A DNA stretch of 64,000 nt from NCBI GenBank assembly GCA_948567375.1, contig OX419756.1, positions 2,733,001 through 2,797,000 on the forward strand, read 5' to 3'. The DNA is from Lunularia cruciata. Taxonomy: Eukaryota > Streptophyta > Marchantiopsida > Lunulariales > Lunulariaceae. Below the pieces are notes generated by a model. The model saw only the letters and a list, made by a program, of their open reading frames with translations, did not search any database and was not told the DNA's origin. Positions 34,701 through 46,559 of this stretch are shown in pieces; the first letter of the stretch is position 1, and every line of letters begins with the position of its first letter. Made by a program: the position numbers and the translations under genes.

Positions 34701-36089
34701 AGACAGGATTACTTTTGACTAAAACTGCCCTAAACCAAGCTTGAGAGAAGGCATGTTCAGATCAAATGAAGCATACTTGTTCTGGAAGTTCCTTGACGTG
34801 ACACAGCCTGTTCTAGTTGGATGTTCAAAAATCTAAACTTCCTAAGCTTTCAACTAACTTTGCTCTTGCGACGTGAGTTGGAAAAGCACGTGAACTCGCA
34901 TACTTGCATTATGGCCAAGACCTCACAAACATTCGTGCACTTCGGTGGAGACATCAAACTGCATTGAGCACCGTGTACGAACTTGCAGTAGGTAGTTCTC
35001 TTCGGCGTTTCCATTTTCCACTAGATATTTAGCCCAGATTTTTCAGAAGCTCGTACATTTTGGTGGACTATGGATCTACCCATATGGATCTACCCAAATG
35101 CACGAGCATCTCAAAAGTCTACAGGCATAAATGATAAATCGATAACCCAGACATTAAACCAAGAAGCTTCTCTAATAGTACTATCCAGATGATGAATCGA
35201 AATTGCGTCGCCCTTCAAGACATTTGCATCCCAGTTCCAAGACTATTGTCCAATGTTGAGCCGAGCTCGACTAGGATGTTTACTCTGTTTCGGACAGTGT
35301 GCTATCGTCATCGTTTAACGCATAGACGACAACCAAACATCCACGTCCATGTCATCAGTCCACACCGACGAGAAAGGATGTCCAGACTCGCTACCTCTCT
35401 CTGCCTATCTCTCTCCTGCCTGATCAGTCCAAAGTTACAACGAGGCATGTCAATGCTCACTCTCGTATCAGTCGTTCACGGCTCCGAGGACAACAGACGC
35501 CTGGCGAGCCCCAACCCGATTCGTGTGATAAACACAAACACACAGACACCACAAGCCTACACTTCGAGCCCACAGAAACTCTAATGCTCGCCCTCAAGCC
35601 ATAACCTAACGAAATGAAATCGATCGATCTTCTCGGAGTTTCGCTCCGCTGACCTCCTTAAATCAATTCTGTAATTGTGACGACAGAACGCCTATCTTCC
35701 TACTCAGAACAAGACACTCAAAACTGGATCGGTGCTCTACCTTCACTCTCCAGTCCCCAAACCGTACTCCTGAGAAGCACAACCATGACCCTGTGAAGTC
35801 TGATACGCGAAAACTCAGCAGACATTCACAAGGCCAGGCTTCCTTCCCAGCGAGGTCTCCAATGTCTGCAGCCAGGAAACCCTAGCTCTGATGATCAGAT
35901 TTGAGTGATCTCTTTCTATCCTCTCTCTCCTCTAAAGAAGGCCGGCAACAATTGGCAAATGCCTACAGCGCACAGTTCAGAGCCACAAGTCCTTCTTCAC
36001 TGCGCTGGTTAGCCAAGGTTCATACATCCATCCATCGACGTTCATACATCATGGACACTTTAGGTCTAGTGGCTCTCTCAAGAGTTAGG

Positions 36090-36662
36090 TGCGGTTTAGA
36101 TATTCACACCCGTCATCTTCTCTCTTCAATGAGTTTTCATTTACGTTTGGTTTACCATCCTCATTTTCTTTCTTCATTTATGAGTGAGATTCTACCTCGG
36201 ATACAATAGTGGATACAATAGTGATCCATATGACACAAGGTTATTTTGGGATACAAAGATTAGTTATCTATATTGCCATCAATGATATAGTGTTTATTTA
36301 GCACACTACGTCTGACACATTTCTCAAGGAGTGCACAAGAGCTTATCATGTTAGGCGTTAGGAGTACCACTCTCACTCTCATACTTTTCAATATATTTTA
36401 GACTATATGTGTCCATTACTCTACTGAAGGCAATGGTTGGTGTAATCCATAGGAGAGCAATCACATTAGGTGATATTTCTCTTGATGCTCCAGTTGTGTG
36501 TAGATCATATGACTTGCATAGCTCGGATATCTTAGGTGCAGTAGGGCAGATTTTTCATACAGACTCTATTGGGGCTTAGCCCCATTTTACCTATTTTGTC
36601 TCTCCCTTGTACAGCTTGATGGGGTCTTCCCATCCTTCGATTTTTCTACGCAGTCGCCTTCT
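36090..36662 (+). mobile_element. LINE-like 3' fragment in unit 2, internally deleted
   Basis: Has the C-terminal signature regions (aaggagtgcacaagagctta, then gacttgcatagctcggatat) and the tail cttgatggggtcttcccatc ending ttcttctttat at 36662. Several hundred bases are missing near 36300. Confidence 0.65.
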
Positions 36663-37460
36663 TCTTTATTATAGCATAAGAGAATGAATATTCTGCTTGG
36701 AAAGAGTACTCATATGCTTTACAAACAATGCATGTTAGAGCATATTTATACTTGGACCAAGATATCATGTGACAATAATGGATATTATGGTTACTGATCC
36801 TATGCATGATGTAGTTTTGGAGGGAGTGATTACTCATCCTCCTAGATGGGTGACAATTGGAGTAAGGTCTCTAAATATATGGGTATGCAACGAAGTTACT
36901 TCTTTGTTCCTCTAGCCTTGGAGTTATATAGAGCTATGGACACAATGTTAAACACATTTGTCAAGGAGTGTGCTAGAGCTTATTGTTTTAGACATCAACG
37001 AGTACCACTCTCACTCTCATATTTTGTAGTATGCTTTAGAGAACATGTGTCCATTCCTCTATGGAGAGCATTGGCTGGTACAATCCATAGGAGAGCAATC
37101 ATACTAGGTGATGTTTCTTTGAATACTCCAATAGTTTGTAGACCTTATAACTTGCATAACTCAAATATCTTAGATATGATAGTGTATTTTCTCATATCAA
37201 TAATATTGGAGTCTAATCCCATCTGACCTCTTTAGTCCCTCCTTGTACAACTTGCCTCCTTGTACATCAAGTTGTACAAGGAAGGTCTTTGAAGGTCTTC
37301 ACATCCTTCTTCATGTGTTCTACAAGGTCACCTTTCCCCATTAGTTACGAGTGGAATCCAGCTCCATGTTACACCTTTTGTTTCTCTTTTACAGCTTGAC
37401 TGGTCTTTCATCCTTTGTGTTTCCCATACGGTTGCTTTTTCTCCTTTAGATATTACAGAA
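36663..37460 (+). mobile_element. Second LINE-like fragment directly after the first, plus a partial tail
   Basis: Follows the previous 3' end immediately. Frame 36846-37226 encodes KVSKYMGMQRSYFFVPLALE, MDTMLNTFVKECARAYCF and RRAIILGDVSLNTPIV, the family's C-terminal region. A second tail-like stretch lies at 37375-37455. Confidence 0.65.
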
Positions 37461-40400
37461 GGTGTTTCAAGAATCCTTTTCCAAATTCCAGAAATTACTT
37501 GTTGGGATGTTCATAGGAGATCTCTTAAAATGTTCTAGGGTATGAGGACAATCCATTCATCTTACATAGAAGAAGTAAGAAGAACTCACTTAACCTCTTG
37601 AAATGTTATGGGCAATAAAACATGACCAAGTAAATTTTTTAGGCTCCATGTGGTCCACAAAATTTAACCACCAAACAAATGACCAGAAAAAGTGATAAAA
37701 TAATTTCCATATGAAACCTTAATTTTTTATAGTAATTTTCATAAATGTAATGTATCTGTTTTGGTGTATAGGACCTAATAAATAAAGTTATGGGGCATTA
37801 TAGACATTCTTGAAATGCCCTCGTATACATACTATTCTAAGAATGTCAAGATGTAGACCGGAGACTTGGACTTGGTGGTATCTATATGTGATATTTTAAT
37901 TATTAATATAATAAACAATTTCTATCACAATCAACTATTACCAGGTTTTTAGCAGATTTTATCAAGAGAAGTCTTGGATGAAAAATCTAATTTTCTAATG
38001 TTCAAAGTGATAATGATTTTTTAATTTTGAGGTGATACTCTTGTTAATCATAAATTGTAAAATTCGAACCCTAAGCCTTAAATATATTGCTCTAAATCTT
38101 AAACCGTTTAGCCATTATTTGACCAAAACCCCACGCGTGATATAACTTGGACAGGATTACACTTCAATTACACTGGAAATATAAAGATTGATTTTAGTAA
38201 TATAAAGATTGATTCAACCAAAACCCCAACCCGTTGTCAACCCAAACATACCCACGGTATAATCTGCCCGGGGTTACATCTCGGTTCTATGCCCCGTTGT
38301 AGAGATGGATGCACCTCACATCTTGCCTGTTGCTGTGATGAATATAATGCAATGCCAAGCTATCAAAGCGCACTTAATTATTGGTTTTTTAAGCAATTTC
38401 ATGAATTTATGTTAAACATCGATGCGATTTGGGCTTTGAGAAAGAAGCCTACATGATCTAGGCTGCCCGGAGATCGGTTAGTATCAGTGACATTTTATTG
38501 TTGAGATAATTGAAGTAGCGCTTAGCCCTTTACTCTTGGAAGCAGGGTATGTTGATCTATGCTTATTCTTCCCAGAGTACTTATGGGCATCGCGCTTCAA
38601 TGCAAATACTATATGATCAATAATGAATAAAGAAAGACTCAAGATTCTTGGCATCAAATCCAACAAACATTGTATGGAGATAATAATTCTTTCACCAAAT
38701 AAAATTTCTTTAAATGGGATGAGGATTGAAGCTTATCGATTAGCATTCACTCGTTATTGGCTTCTTGGAGTGTTTGCTTGATGGATACAAAGGTATAGCA
38801 AAGGTGTAAAACTCTTTTGGATTCTTGGTCAGATGAGAAGGTCTAAAGGGTTTCTAAACTTAGAAAATGAATATGGTAGTCAATTTCAAATGGTGGTTGT
38901 TGAACCATTGAAGGACACTGAGATTATTGTGGACATGAAAAGGTCACTAATTGACTATAGAAAGGATACGTATTAGTAAGGATAGTATTAGTAAGTTGTT
39001 TCTATATACAATTAAATATCTCAATATAGATGAAGATCTACATATGTGAGTAGGACCTCAATTTATCGTGATATTTTGTTGATAATTTCTAAAACACAGG
39101 ATTGCGGTCGTCGAATAGCACTACATATTGTCAATTTCCAAATGGAGAGCATGATTCCATTACCTCACTCAATGTGTTGAATAAATAACTTCAAATGATC
39201 ATAACGTGCTCAGATTATGTGGCTAGAAGTTCATGATATTAAACTTTGATTGAAATGCGAGTAAGCCAATTCTACTGTCGACCGGTTCAAATGATTACCG
39301 GTACAGGTATAGTGTCCTAAACCAAAACCATTAAGAGTCTGCATAGCAATGTTTGTACATATCCATTCGCTATCCTTTGGTATTATATTCAGTTATCAAT
39401 GTAATTGATGAACTCCGGAGACCATATTACTCGAGAGGTTATGATAAATCTCGGAATTGACGTAAGTAATGAATTTAAACCGTATCCATTAAAGACGACC
39501 CAAATTCTTTATTGTTTGGAGCGTTATGTTGAACCCTAAAAGAACAAGATATCGGTCCCTAATCTTTTCACCTTCCGGAAGTGTTTCAAGCAATTGGGCC
39601 GAAAGAATTACATGGAGGAAGAAGAGCACCACGGGTATCATACACGTTACCCCATCCTTGGTAAATGACTCTCTCATTTTGAAGGGTATTGTCTATTGGT
39701 TTCACTAGTTAGATGCCCATGCTATGCATGAGGTAGTGTGTCGAACGTATCTTGAAGAAGATATATTTCGATATTGGTTATATTTGTTAGATTTTTTTTT
39801 ATATATGCTTTTTTTTACTCTTTAAATTTTAATGTTCTCATTGATACATATATATTTACAATTTTTAAATGGATCAATAATCTATTATTTTAATTATTAA
39901 ATAATTTTATAATTCTAGAACTAATATTATTAATTATAGTTGAAAGATTAGAGCCTGTGGTTTGGAATTTTATTAAGGACTGCATATAATGATGAGAAGA
40001 TTTAAGATAGCATTTTAACTGAGTTATAATTATTATTTATTTAGAAAAAAATTTATTCTAATCTTTTTTAGTCTTATTTGATCTACAGTAGATTCAAATT
40101 CGATATTATGAACATTAATACTCCATCTTAATATTTATCAACTCCTAACAAATCGCTTAATTTGTCTTTAATCTTCATTGCAACGGTAGTATACAACTTG
40201 TTCAATATATGTGTATAAATAAATAAGAAACATAAATCAAATAATGGAGTACTCTTCACAATCTAGTTACAACTTGCAACTCCATATTCTTTCCAAAACT
40301 AAACTATCTACTCATCTACCATTAGATATCTTAAAGATTCATAGGTAATTGCATACGATTAGTATGTCTACTTTAAAGCTTCTTCTTTCTAGTTGGTCCC

Positions 40401-40650
40401 ATCATCCGGCACTTATACTAAATATTATAGATATTTAAACCATTTTATATAGAGTTTTTGCAAGATGATGTCTATAAATAGAAAATTTTATCTAGTTAAA
40501 ATATATAGTAGTAAATATTAAATTAAAAATGGAAATAAAGAATCTAAGATAATTGAGAAATAAAACAAAAATTTCTTTCCAATAAATAGTAAACTAGAGT
40601 AGGATGATAAATTCCATATATTATTAAAATAGATTTATTATGGCCATCTA
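37461..40650. other. Non-coding part of unit 2
   Basis: Duplicate of 26466-30494 with indels (for example the long segment 28330-29040 of unit 1 is absent near 39400). No supported gene. Confidence 0.6.
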
Positions 40651-41025
40651 TGTAATAATATGGAGTTAGTAGAGATTAATGGATCAGTAAAAATAAACTA
40701 AATATTATAATGAATTCTAAAAATATTCTAGAAACATCTAAAGAAACTTATTGATAAAAGGTTCTAAAAATACACACGAAAATTCTTGGTGAGAATTTTG
40801 TTAGGTACCTTCCAAGGATTAAGTAATTTGTATCCAAAGATAATGATAACCTTAGCTTGTATATTTAGTAGACTATTTCTAAAAGGAAATTTATTTGCTA
40901 GCTTAATTTGCAGTCTAAGAAGGTAATTTTGAGAAGGAAGTTTCTTGGAAAGCTTCTCATGACCCTTGTATTGTTTCATTATAAATACCAAAATCCAACC
41001 TCATGCCAAGCATTCAACAATTTTT
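40651..41025 (+). repeat. Gypsy-type LTR fragment, unit 2
   Basis: Copy of 30495-30885. Just beyond it a 34-bp duplication (acgcaattaaaagaacatca at 41070 and 41104) is private to unit 2. Confidence 0.6.
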
Positions 41026-41404
41026 TGTAAATTCAATCTTGAGAAATTCACATAGCAACACGTCACGTACGCAATTAAAAGAACATCAAGGACAACAAGA
41101 TATACGCAATTAAAAGAACATCAAGGACAACAAGATATAACATGGTTCACTTCCTATCCCAAAAGCTACCTTTGAATAGTCTCCTACCCAACACTTTATT
41201 AATGCAGCACTTAGAATATATAGGTTTAGAGAGGATAGTCACTTATCACACTCATCTTCACGATCTTCTTGAATATCTGCCATCTAAACCTTCTAGCCTA
41301 TGCAAGATTGAGTACCATATGAACAGCACGTGACTTCAGGCATATTTTGCACTTGGCAGCCTCATCCTACGACATCAACACTCAATAAAAACTCAAATAG
41401 CATG

Positions 41405-43478
41405 ACATGTTTTAACAATCTCCACCTTGGCTTGTATTCTATCTAAGCAACAAAATCTTTGAAAAATATTCCGCTTCATTTACCATGATTAGTAATATGA
41501 ATGTTTAATTATAAGTTCATGCATAACTTGAACTTCTCAATAAGAACACGTTTAGTTAACATATCAATTACATTAATCTCTATGTTTACATTTTGCAAAT
41601 TAATCTCTCCATTTGTCACCACTTCCTTGATAAAATATTTCTCAAATCAATATGTTTTGTTCTTGAATGATATATTTGATTCTGGGCCAAATGAATAACA
41701 CTTTGGTTATCACATTAAAGTTTGGAATTCATTTTTGGGAATCTTGTATTCTTGGCTAATCTTTGTATCCATATGCGTGTAGCAACCATAGTGGTTGCCA
41801 TATGTTCTGCCTCTATAGTTTATAGTTGAAAGAGCAACAATTGGTTAGAGAATAAACTTCCAACTTATTGGACCACCGACAATTATAAATATAAATTTAG
41901 TTGTGGACCTTTTCTTTATAAATCTCTTGCCAAATAGAAATCTTCATACCTTGTAATCACGCTTTTGTGTTCCTTTTTCACATAAAGAATAATGCCAATA
42001 TTTATAATCTCTTTCGAGTAACAAAAAATTCATTTAACACCTTCTTGCTTCCTAGTGATATTTATTAAATATAATACAATATCAAATATAATCTCTTTCA
42101 AGTATTATCAAAATATACGGAAAGCATCCTCTTATCACTTTTCCAATGCAATTTTCATAGATTTACCTTATATCATCTCCCAATACTCACATCTTAAGAA
42201 AGGTGTGGTCTAGTAAATTAGTTGTGCACTTTTTCTTATCCAAATTTCTTGAAAAAAGAGATCTCCAAGTTTTATAATTACTCTTTGTTGATCTTTTTTC
42301 ACATCAAAGATAATATCAATATTTAGTCCATTTCTAATAATGATAATATTTAGTCAATTTCTGATAATACCAATATTTAGTCCATTTCTTACCAATATTT
42401 AGTCCATTTCTGATAATGCCAATGTTTAGTCCATTTCAGAGTATCAAAACATTCACTTTCTACACCTTCCGAATGGTACTTATCAAAAGTTTATGCCAAT
42501 ATTAATAACCCCCATATTTCTAGTCCCATTCAGAGTATTAGATTAACACCGTCCCAAAGTTAACTTGCCATATATCAACTCACAATACTCGCAATGTAAT
42601 GAATGTTGAGTCTAGTGCAGACCATTGCTTACATTAGACTCCCAAATGCGCTTGCAGAAGGACTATATTAATCTTCTCTCTTGTTCATTTGATGGCTTAA
42701 CTTGCCATATATCAACTCACAATACTCGCAATGTAATGAATGTTGAGTCTAGTGCAGACCATTGCTTACATTAGACTCCCAAATGCACTTGCAGAAGAAC
42801 TATATTAATCTTCTCTCTTGTTCATTTGATGGATTAAGCCAATAATTTCTAAAATGACTTGCCAATGGAATTCTCCGTACAAAAAATTCAGCAAGTTCTC
42901 ATTTCAAGTATCTCATTTGAGATACCCATAATTTTCCCTTGCTGATCTCAATGGTTTCAGTCCCAACCACCACTTTGAAAAACCCAAATCCTTCATATCA
43001 TACTCGTTACCTGGCCGTGCTTCCAATTTCTCCAACTCAACCACCTCGTCCATCAACATACCACCTCCATATAATACCAAGATAATATCAAGATATCAAC
43101 ATACCACCTCCATATAATACCAAGATAATATCAAGAGAAGTAAATCAAGAACCCCTATTACATCTTCATCCAATTTATACCCATATCTATAACCCACATC
43201 CAATTTATACCCATATCCATCCAATTTATACCCATATATTTATACCCATATATATTTATACCCAATATACCCATATCTTCATACCCATAATTTTCCCTTG
43301 CTGATCTCAATGGTTTCAGTCCCAACCACCACTTTGAAAAACCCAAATCCTTCATATCATACTCGTTACCTGGCCGTGCTTCCAATTTCTCCAACTCAAC
43401 CACCTCGTCCATCAACATACCACCTCCATATAATACCAAGATAGTATCAAGAGAAGTAAATCAAGAACCCCTATTACA
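41405..43478 (-). pseudogene. Ty1/copia pol remnant, unit 2, rearranged
   Basis: Copy of the copia remnant of unit 1, from the polypurine-like stretch aatctccaccttggcttg onward, without any long frame. Local changes are a 137-bp duplication (42560 and 42697), a 359-bp spaced repeat (42923 and 43282, tacccataattttccc), and the low-complexity tatacccatat array at 43180-43285. The 5' part of pol present in unit 1 is missing. Confidence 0.7.
43180..43285. repeat. Low-complexity TATACCCATAT array
   Basis: Imperfect short units of ccaatttatacccatat. Lies between the two copies of the 359-bp spaced repeat and probably arose by slippage. Confidence 0.8.
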
Positions 43479-43529
43479 CCTTATGGGGTCTTCCCATCCT
43501 TCATTTTTCCTACGCGGTCGCCTTTTTTC
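43479..43529 (+). mobile_element. 51-bp LINE-like 3' tail insertion with 6-bp target duplication
   Basis: ccttatggggtcttcccatc to ccttttttc is the family's 3' end. Flanks are attaca at 43473-43478 and 43530-43535. The unfilled counterpart cccctattacatcttcat lies at about 43153-43170 in the same unit. Confidence 0.8.
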
Positions 43530-44249
43530 ATTACATCTTCATATAATACCAAGATAAGTAAATCAAAAACCCCTGGGTTCATTGACACTGATTTACTCTG
43601 CCTTACATGGCGATGCGGATTTGCACCTGGAGCAGGCGTTTCTTTGCACCTGCTACGATAGGCGCAAAAGTGGAATTCAGATGTCACTCAGATCACACCA
43701 CAGCTATGACTGAATCCCGGTACCTGCAGTTGCTGCTCGTTATATCGGCCGGTCAGCTTGGACTAAGTGCCGGAACACATTCAATTCTTTGGACTCTGGT
43801 CTGCACAATCACAGATGACCTGCACGCACCGTGATGTAATTTGGTCCCTACCGTACAAATGCTTCCTGAAGTCGCATTCCGTATTGATAATTTTTATTGA
43901 CGATCCATACTAAGAGCTGGTCCCTATTGTTTGAGAGATTTTCATGCATCTCGTGATGATCTGTTCACTGGGTAGTTCAAACGCAATGGTAAGACTATCC
44001 TCCTGGCTGAGCCATTTAGCCTCCTAAGTAGAAAGGATGAGAATAATAAAGGTATGGTTTATTTGGACAGATCCACTAGATAATATTCCACAGTTACAGA
44101 TTTAAAATTTGCTACTGGGGGAGCCTCCCAAAAAATGTGCTACTTTTTCAGATCTACTATTGGAGTAGAGTGTCGGAAACATTCAAAAGGAGCTGTTGTA
44201 TAGATAACCTGGCGAATGAGTGGTGGTGCAGCATCTGGAAAAGACAGGA

Positions 44250-44707
44250 GAGGTTAAATAAGCCAGACAGAAACGATGTGAGCATTGCTTGTTCCATGAC
44301 CTTTGCTTGCATCCAGCCAAACAAAATCAGGAGGTTCAGAACCGTAGACCACCACGACTTGCATAGCTCGGATATCTCAGGTGCAGTGGGGCAGATCTCT
44401 CATATAGACTCTATTGGGGCTTAGCCCCATTTTACCTTTTTCATCTCTCCCTTGTACGGCCTGATGGGGTCTTCCCATCCTTCTTTTTTTCTACGCGGTC
44501 ATCCTTCTTCTTTGAACCGTTATATTTCAACCCAAACAATATCAATCCTCCAAAAGCAGACCCTGGATTTGCATCACCCCACTGTGTATACACTGAATGA
44601 CTGACCGTTACTTGCCCACAATCAATCGCGCAAACTCGTCCAAAGTCATCCGAAGGGCAATCCTGTTTTAGACAGGAGTACTTTTGATTAAAACTTCCCT
44701 GATCCAA
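44250..44707 (-). pseudogene. Unrecognised conserved ORF, unit 3 copy, split by a LINE tail
   Basis: Minus strand 44707 onward reads DDFGRVCAIDCGQVTVSHSV, DANPGSAFGGLILFGLKYNG, then enters inserted sequence. It resumes with FVWLDASKxHV-type sequence left of 44339. This is the third copy of the 24226-23990 frame. Confidence 0.4.
44346..44513 (+). mobile_element. 168-bp LINE-like 3' tail insertion with 7-bp target duplication
   Basis: Contains gacttgcatagctcggatat, ttggggcttagccccatttt and gatggggtcttcccatcctt, ending cttcttt. Flanks are gaaccgt at 44339-44345 and 44514-44520. Units 1 (24089 region) and 2 (34550 region) have the empty site. Confidence 0.9.
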
Positions 44708-46089
44708 GCTTGAGAGAAGGCATGTTCAGATCAAATGAAGCATACTTGCTCTGTAAGTTACTTGAAGTGACACACCCTGTTCTAGTTAGATGTTCAAAAA
44801 TGATACACACCTCAAGTGGCTTTAGCTCTTGCAAAATGAGTTGAAACGCACGTAAAGTCGCATCCTTGCTTTATGGCCAAGACCTTACAAACATTCTTGC
44901 ACTTCGGTGGAGACATCAAACTGCATCGAGCACCGTGTACGAACTTGCAGTAGATAGCTCTCTTCGGCGTTCCCATTTTCCACTAGATATTTAGCCCAGA
45001 TTTTTCAGAAGCTCGCACATTTTGGTGGACTATGGATCTACCCAAATGCACGAGCATCTCAAAAGTCTACAGGCATAAATAATAAATCGATATCCCAGAT
45101 ATTAAACCAAGAGGCTCTCTAATAGTACTATCCAGATGATGAACCGAAATTCCCTCGCCCTTCAAGACATTTGCATCTCACTTCCAAGACCATTGTGCAA
45201 TTTCGAGCCGAGCTCGACTATCATGTCTACTCTGTCTCGGATAGTTGTGCTATTGTCATCGTTAAACGCATAGACGACAACCAAACATCCACGTCCACGT
45301 CATCAGTCCACAGCGAAGAGAAAGGATGTCCAGACTCGCTACCTCTCTCTGCGTATATTTCTCCTGCCTGTGTGATCGTCCAAGTTACAACGAAGCATGT
45401 CAATGCTCACTCTCGTAGCAGTCGTTCACGGCTACGAGGATCATAGACGCCTGGCGTGACCCAACCCGATTTGTGTGATAAACACAAACACACACAGACA
45501 CCACAAGCCAACAGTTCGGGCCCACGGAAACTCTAATGCTCGCCCTCAAGTCATAACCTAACGAAATGAAATCGATCGATCTTATCGGAGTTTTGCTCCA
45601 CTGACCTCCTTAAAATTAATTCTGTAGTTGTGACGACAGAACGCCTATCTTCCTACTCAGTACAAGACACTCAAAACTCTGGATCAGTGCTCTATCTCAC
45701 TCTTCAGTCCCCAAACCGTACTCCTAAGAAGCTCACAAATGCACCTGTGAAGTTTCACCTGCGATAACTCAGCAGACATTTACAAGGCCAGGCTTCCGTC
45801 CCAGCGAGGTCTCCGATGTCTGCAGCCAGGAAACCCTAGCTCTGATGATCACCTTTTGAGTGCTTTCTTTCTATCCTCTCCTCTCTCCTCTCGCCTGGCT
45901 CCCACCCGCGAGAACTTCGCGCTGTCATAAAGAAGGCCGGCAACACTTGGCAATGCCTACCGCGCACAGTTCAGAGCTATAAGTCCTTCCTCACTGCGCC
46001 GGTTAGCCAAGGTTCATACATCCATCGACGTTCTGACTCCAGTATTAATACGTTCATGCAGCATGGCACTTTAGGTCTCTCAAGAGATA

Positions 46090-46450
46090 AGGGCAGTTTA
46101 GATATTCGCATTTTCGACCATCTCTACAACTACTAGGTTCCATTTAGGTTTAGTTCACCCATATGCATCTTCTTTATTCAGGTGTGAGTACAGTTCTACA
46201 TGAGATGTAACAATGATCCCTATCGCACGATGTCTTGTTAGAAGACAAAAGATAACTATCCATGATCCCATTAGAGATACAGTGTTTGTTAGAGTACCAG
46301 AGAGTGGATACCTAGTGTTTGTTAGAGCACCAGAGAGTGGATACCTTGCTTGGAAAGAGTATTTATGTGTTTTGCAAATGATGCATGTTAGAGCAAATTT
46401 ATATTTGGTCCAAGATGATCATATGATAATGGTGTGATATTGTGGTTATT
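46090..46450 (+). mobile_element. LINE-like internal fragment at the end of unit 3
   Basis: Corresponds to 47930-48170 of the longer copy. Encodes VFVRVPESGYL then VFVRAPESGYLAWKEYLCVL: an 11-residue, 33-bp in-frame tandem duplication (46282 and 46315). The sequence switches near 46455 to other sequence before the longer copy begins. Confidence 0.65.
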
Positions 46451-46559
46451 GATCCTATGTCGACTTCCTGTGATGGAGAAGCAACAGGAGACATTAAACA
46501 GATTGTTATTGGAGAGATCTTTTTGCATTTGGTCAGTCGTACCATTGTCTTTCAATATC

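Larger units (their letters stand above)
33690..43560. repeat. Large tandem segment, unit 2 (~9.9 kb)
   Basis: Colinear with unit 1 with scattered substitutions and indels. Its left part (33540-33900) contains an extra duplication: aactgatttcctccgccttg occurs at both ~33690 and ~33790. Its copia part is more decayed than that of unit 1 and is locally rearranged. Confidence 0.8.
43565..46090. repeat. Large tandem segment, unit 3, partial (~2.5 kb)
   Basis: Colinear with the first ~2.4 kb of units 1 and 2 (starts at the diverged actgatttactctgccttac), then runs into LINE-like sequence as the other units do, but does not continue into the later non-coding and copia parts. It carries its own private 168-bp LINE-tail insertion. 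Confidence 0.8.
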
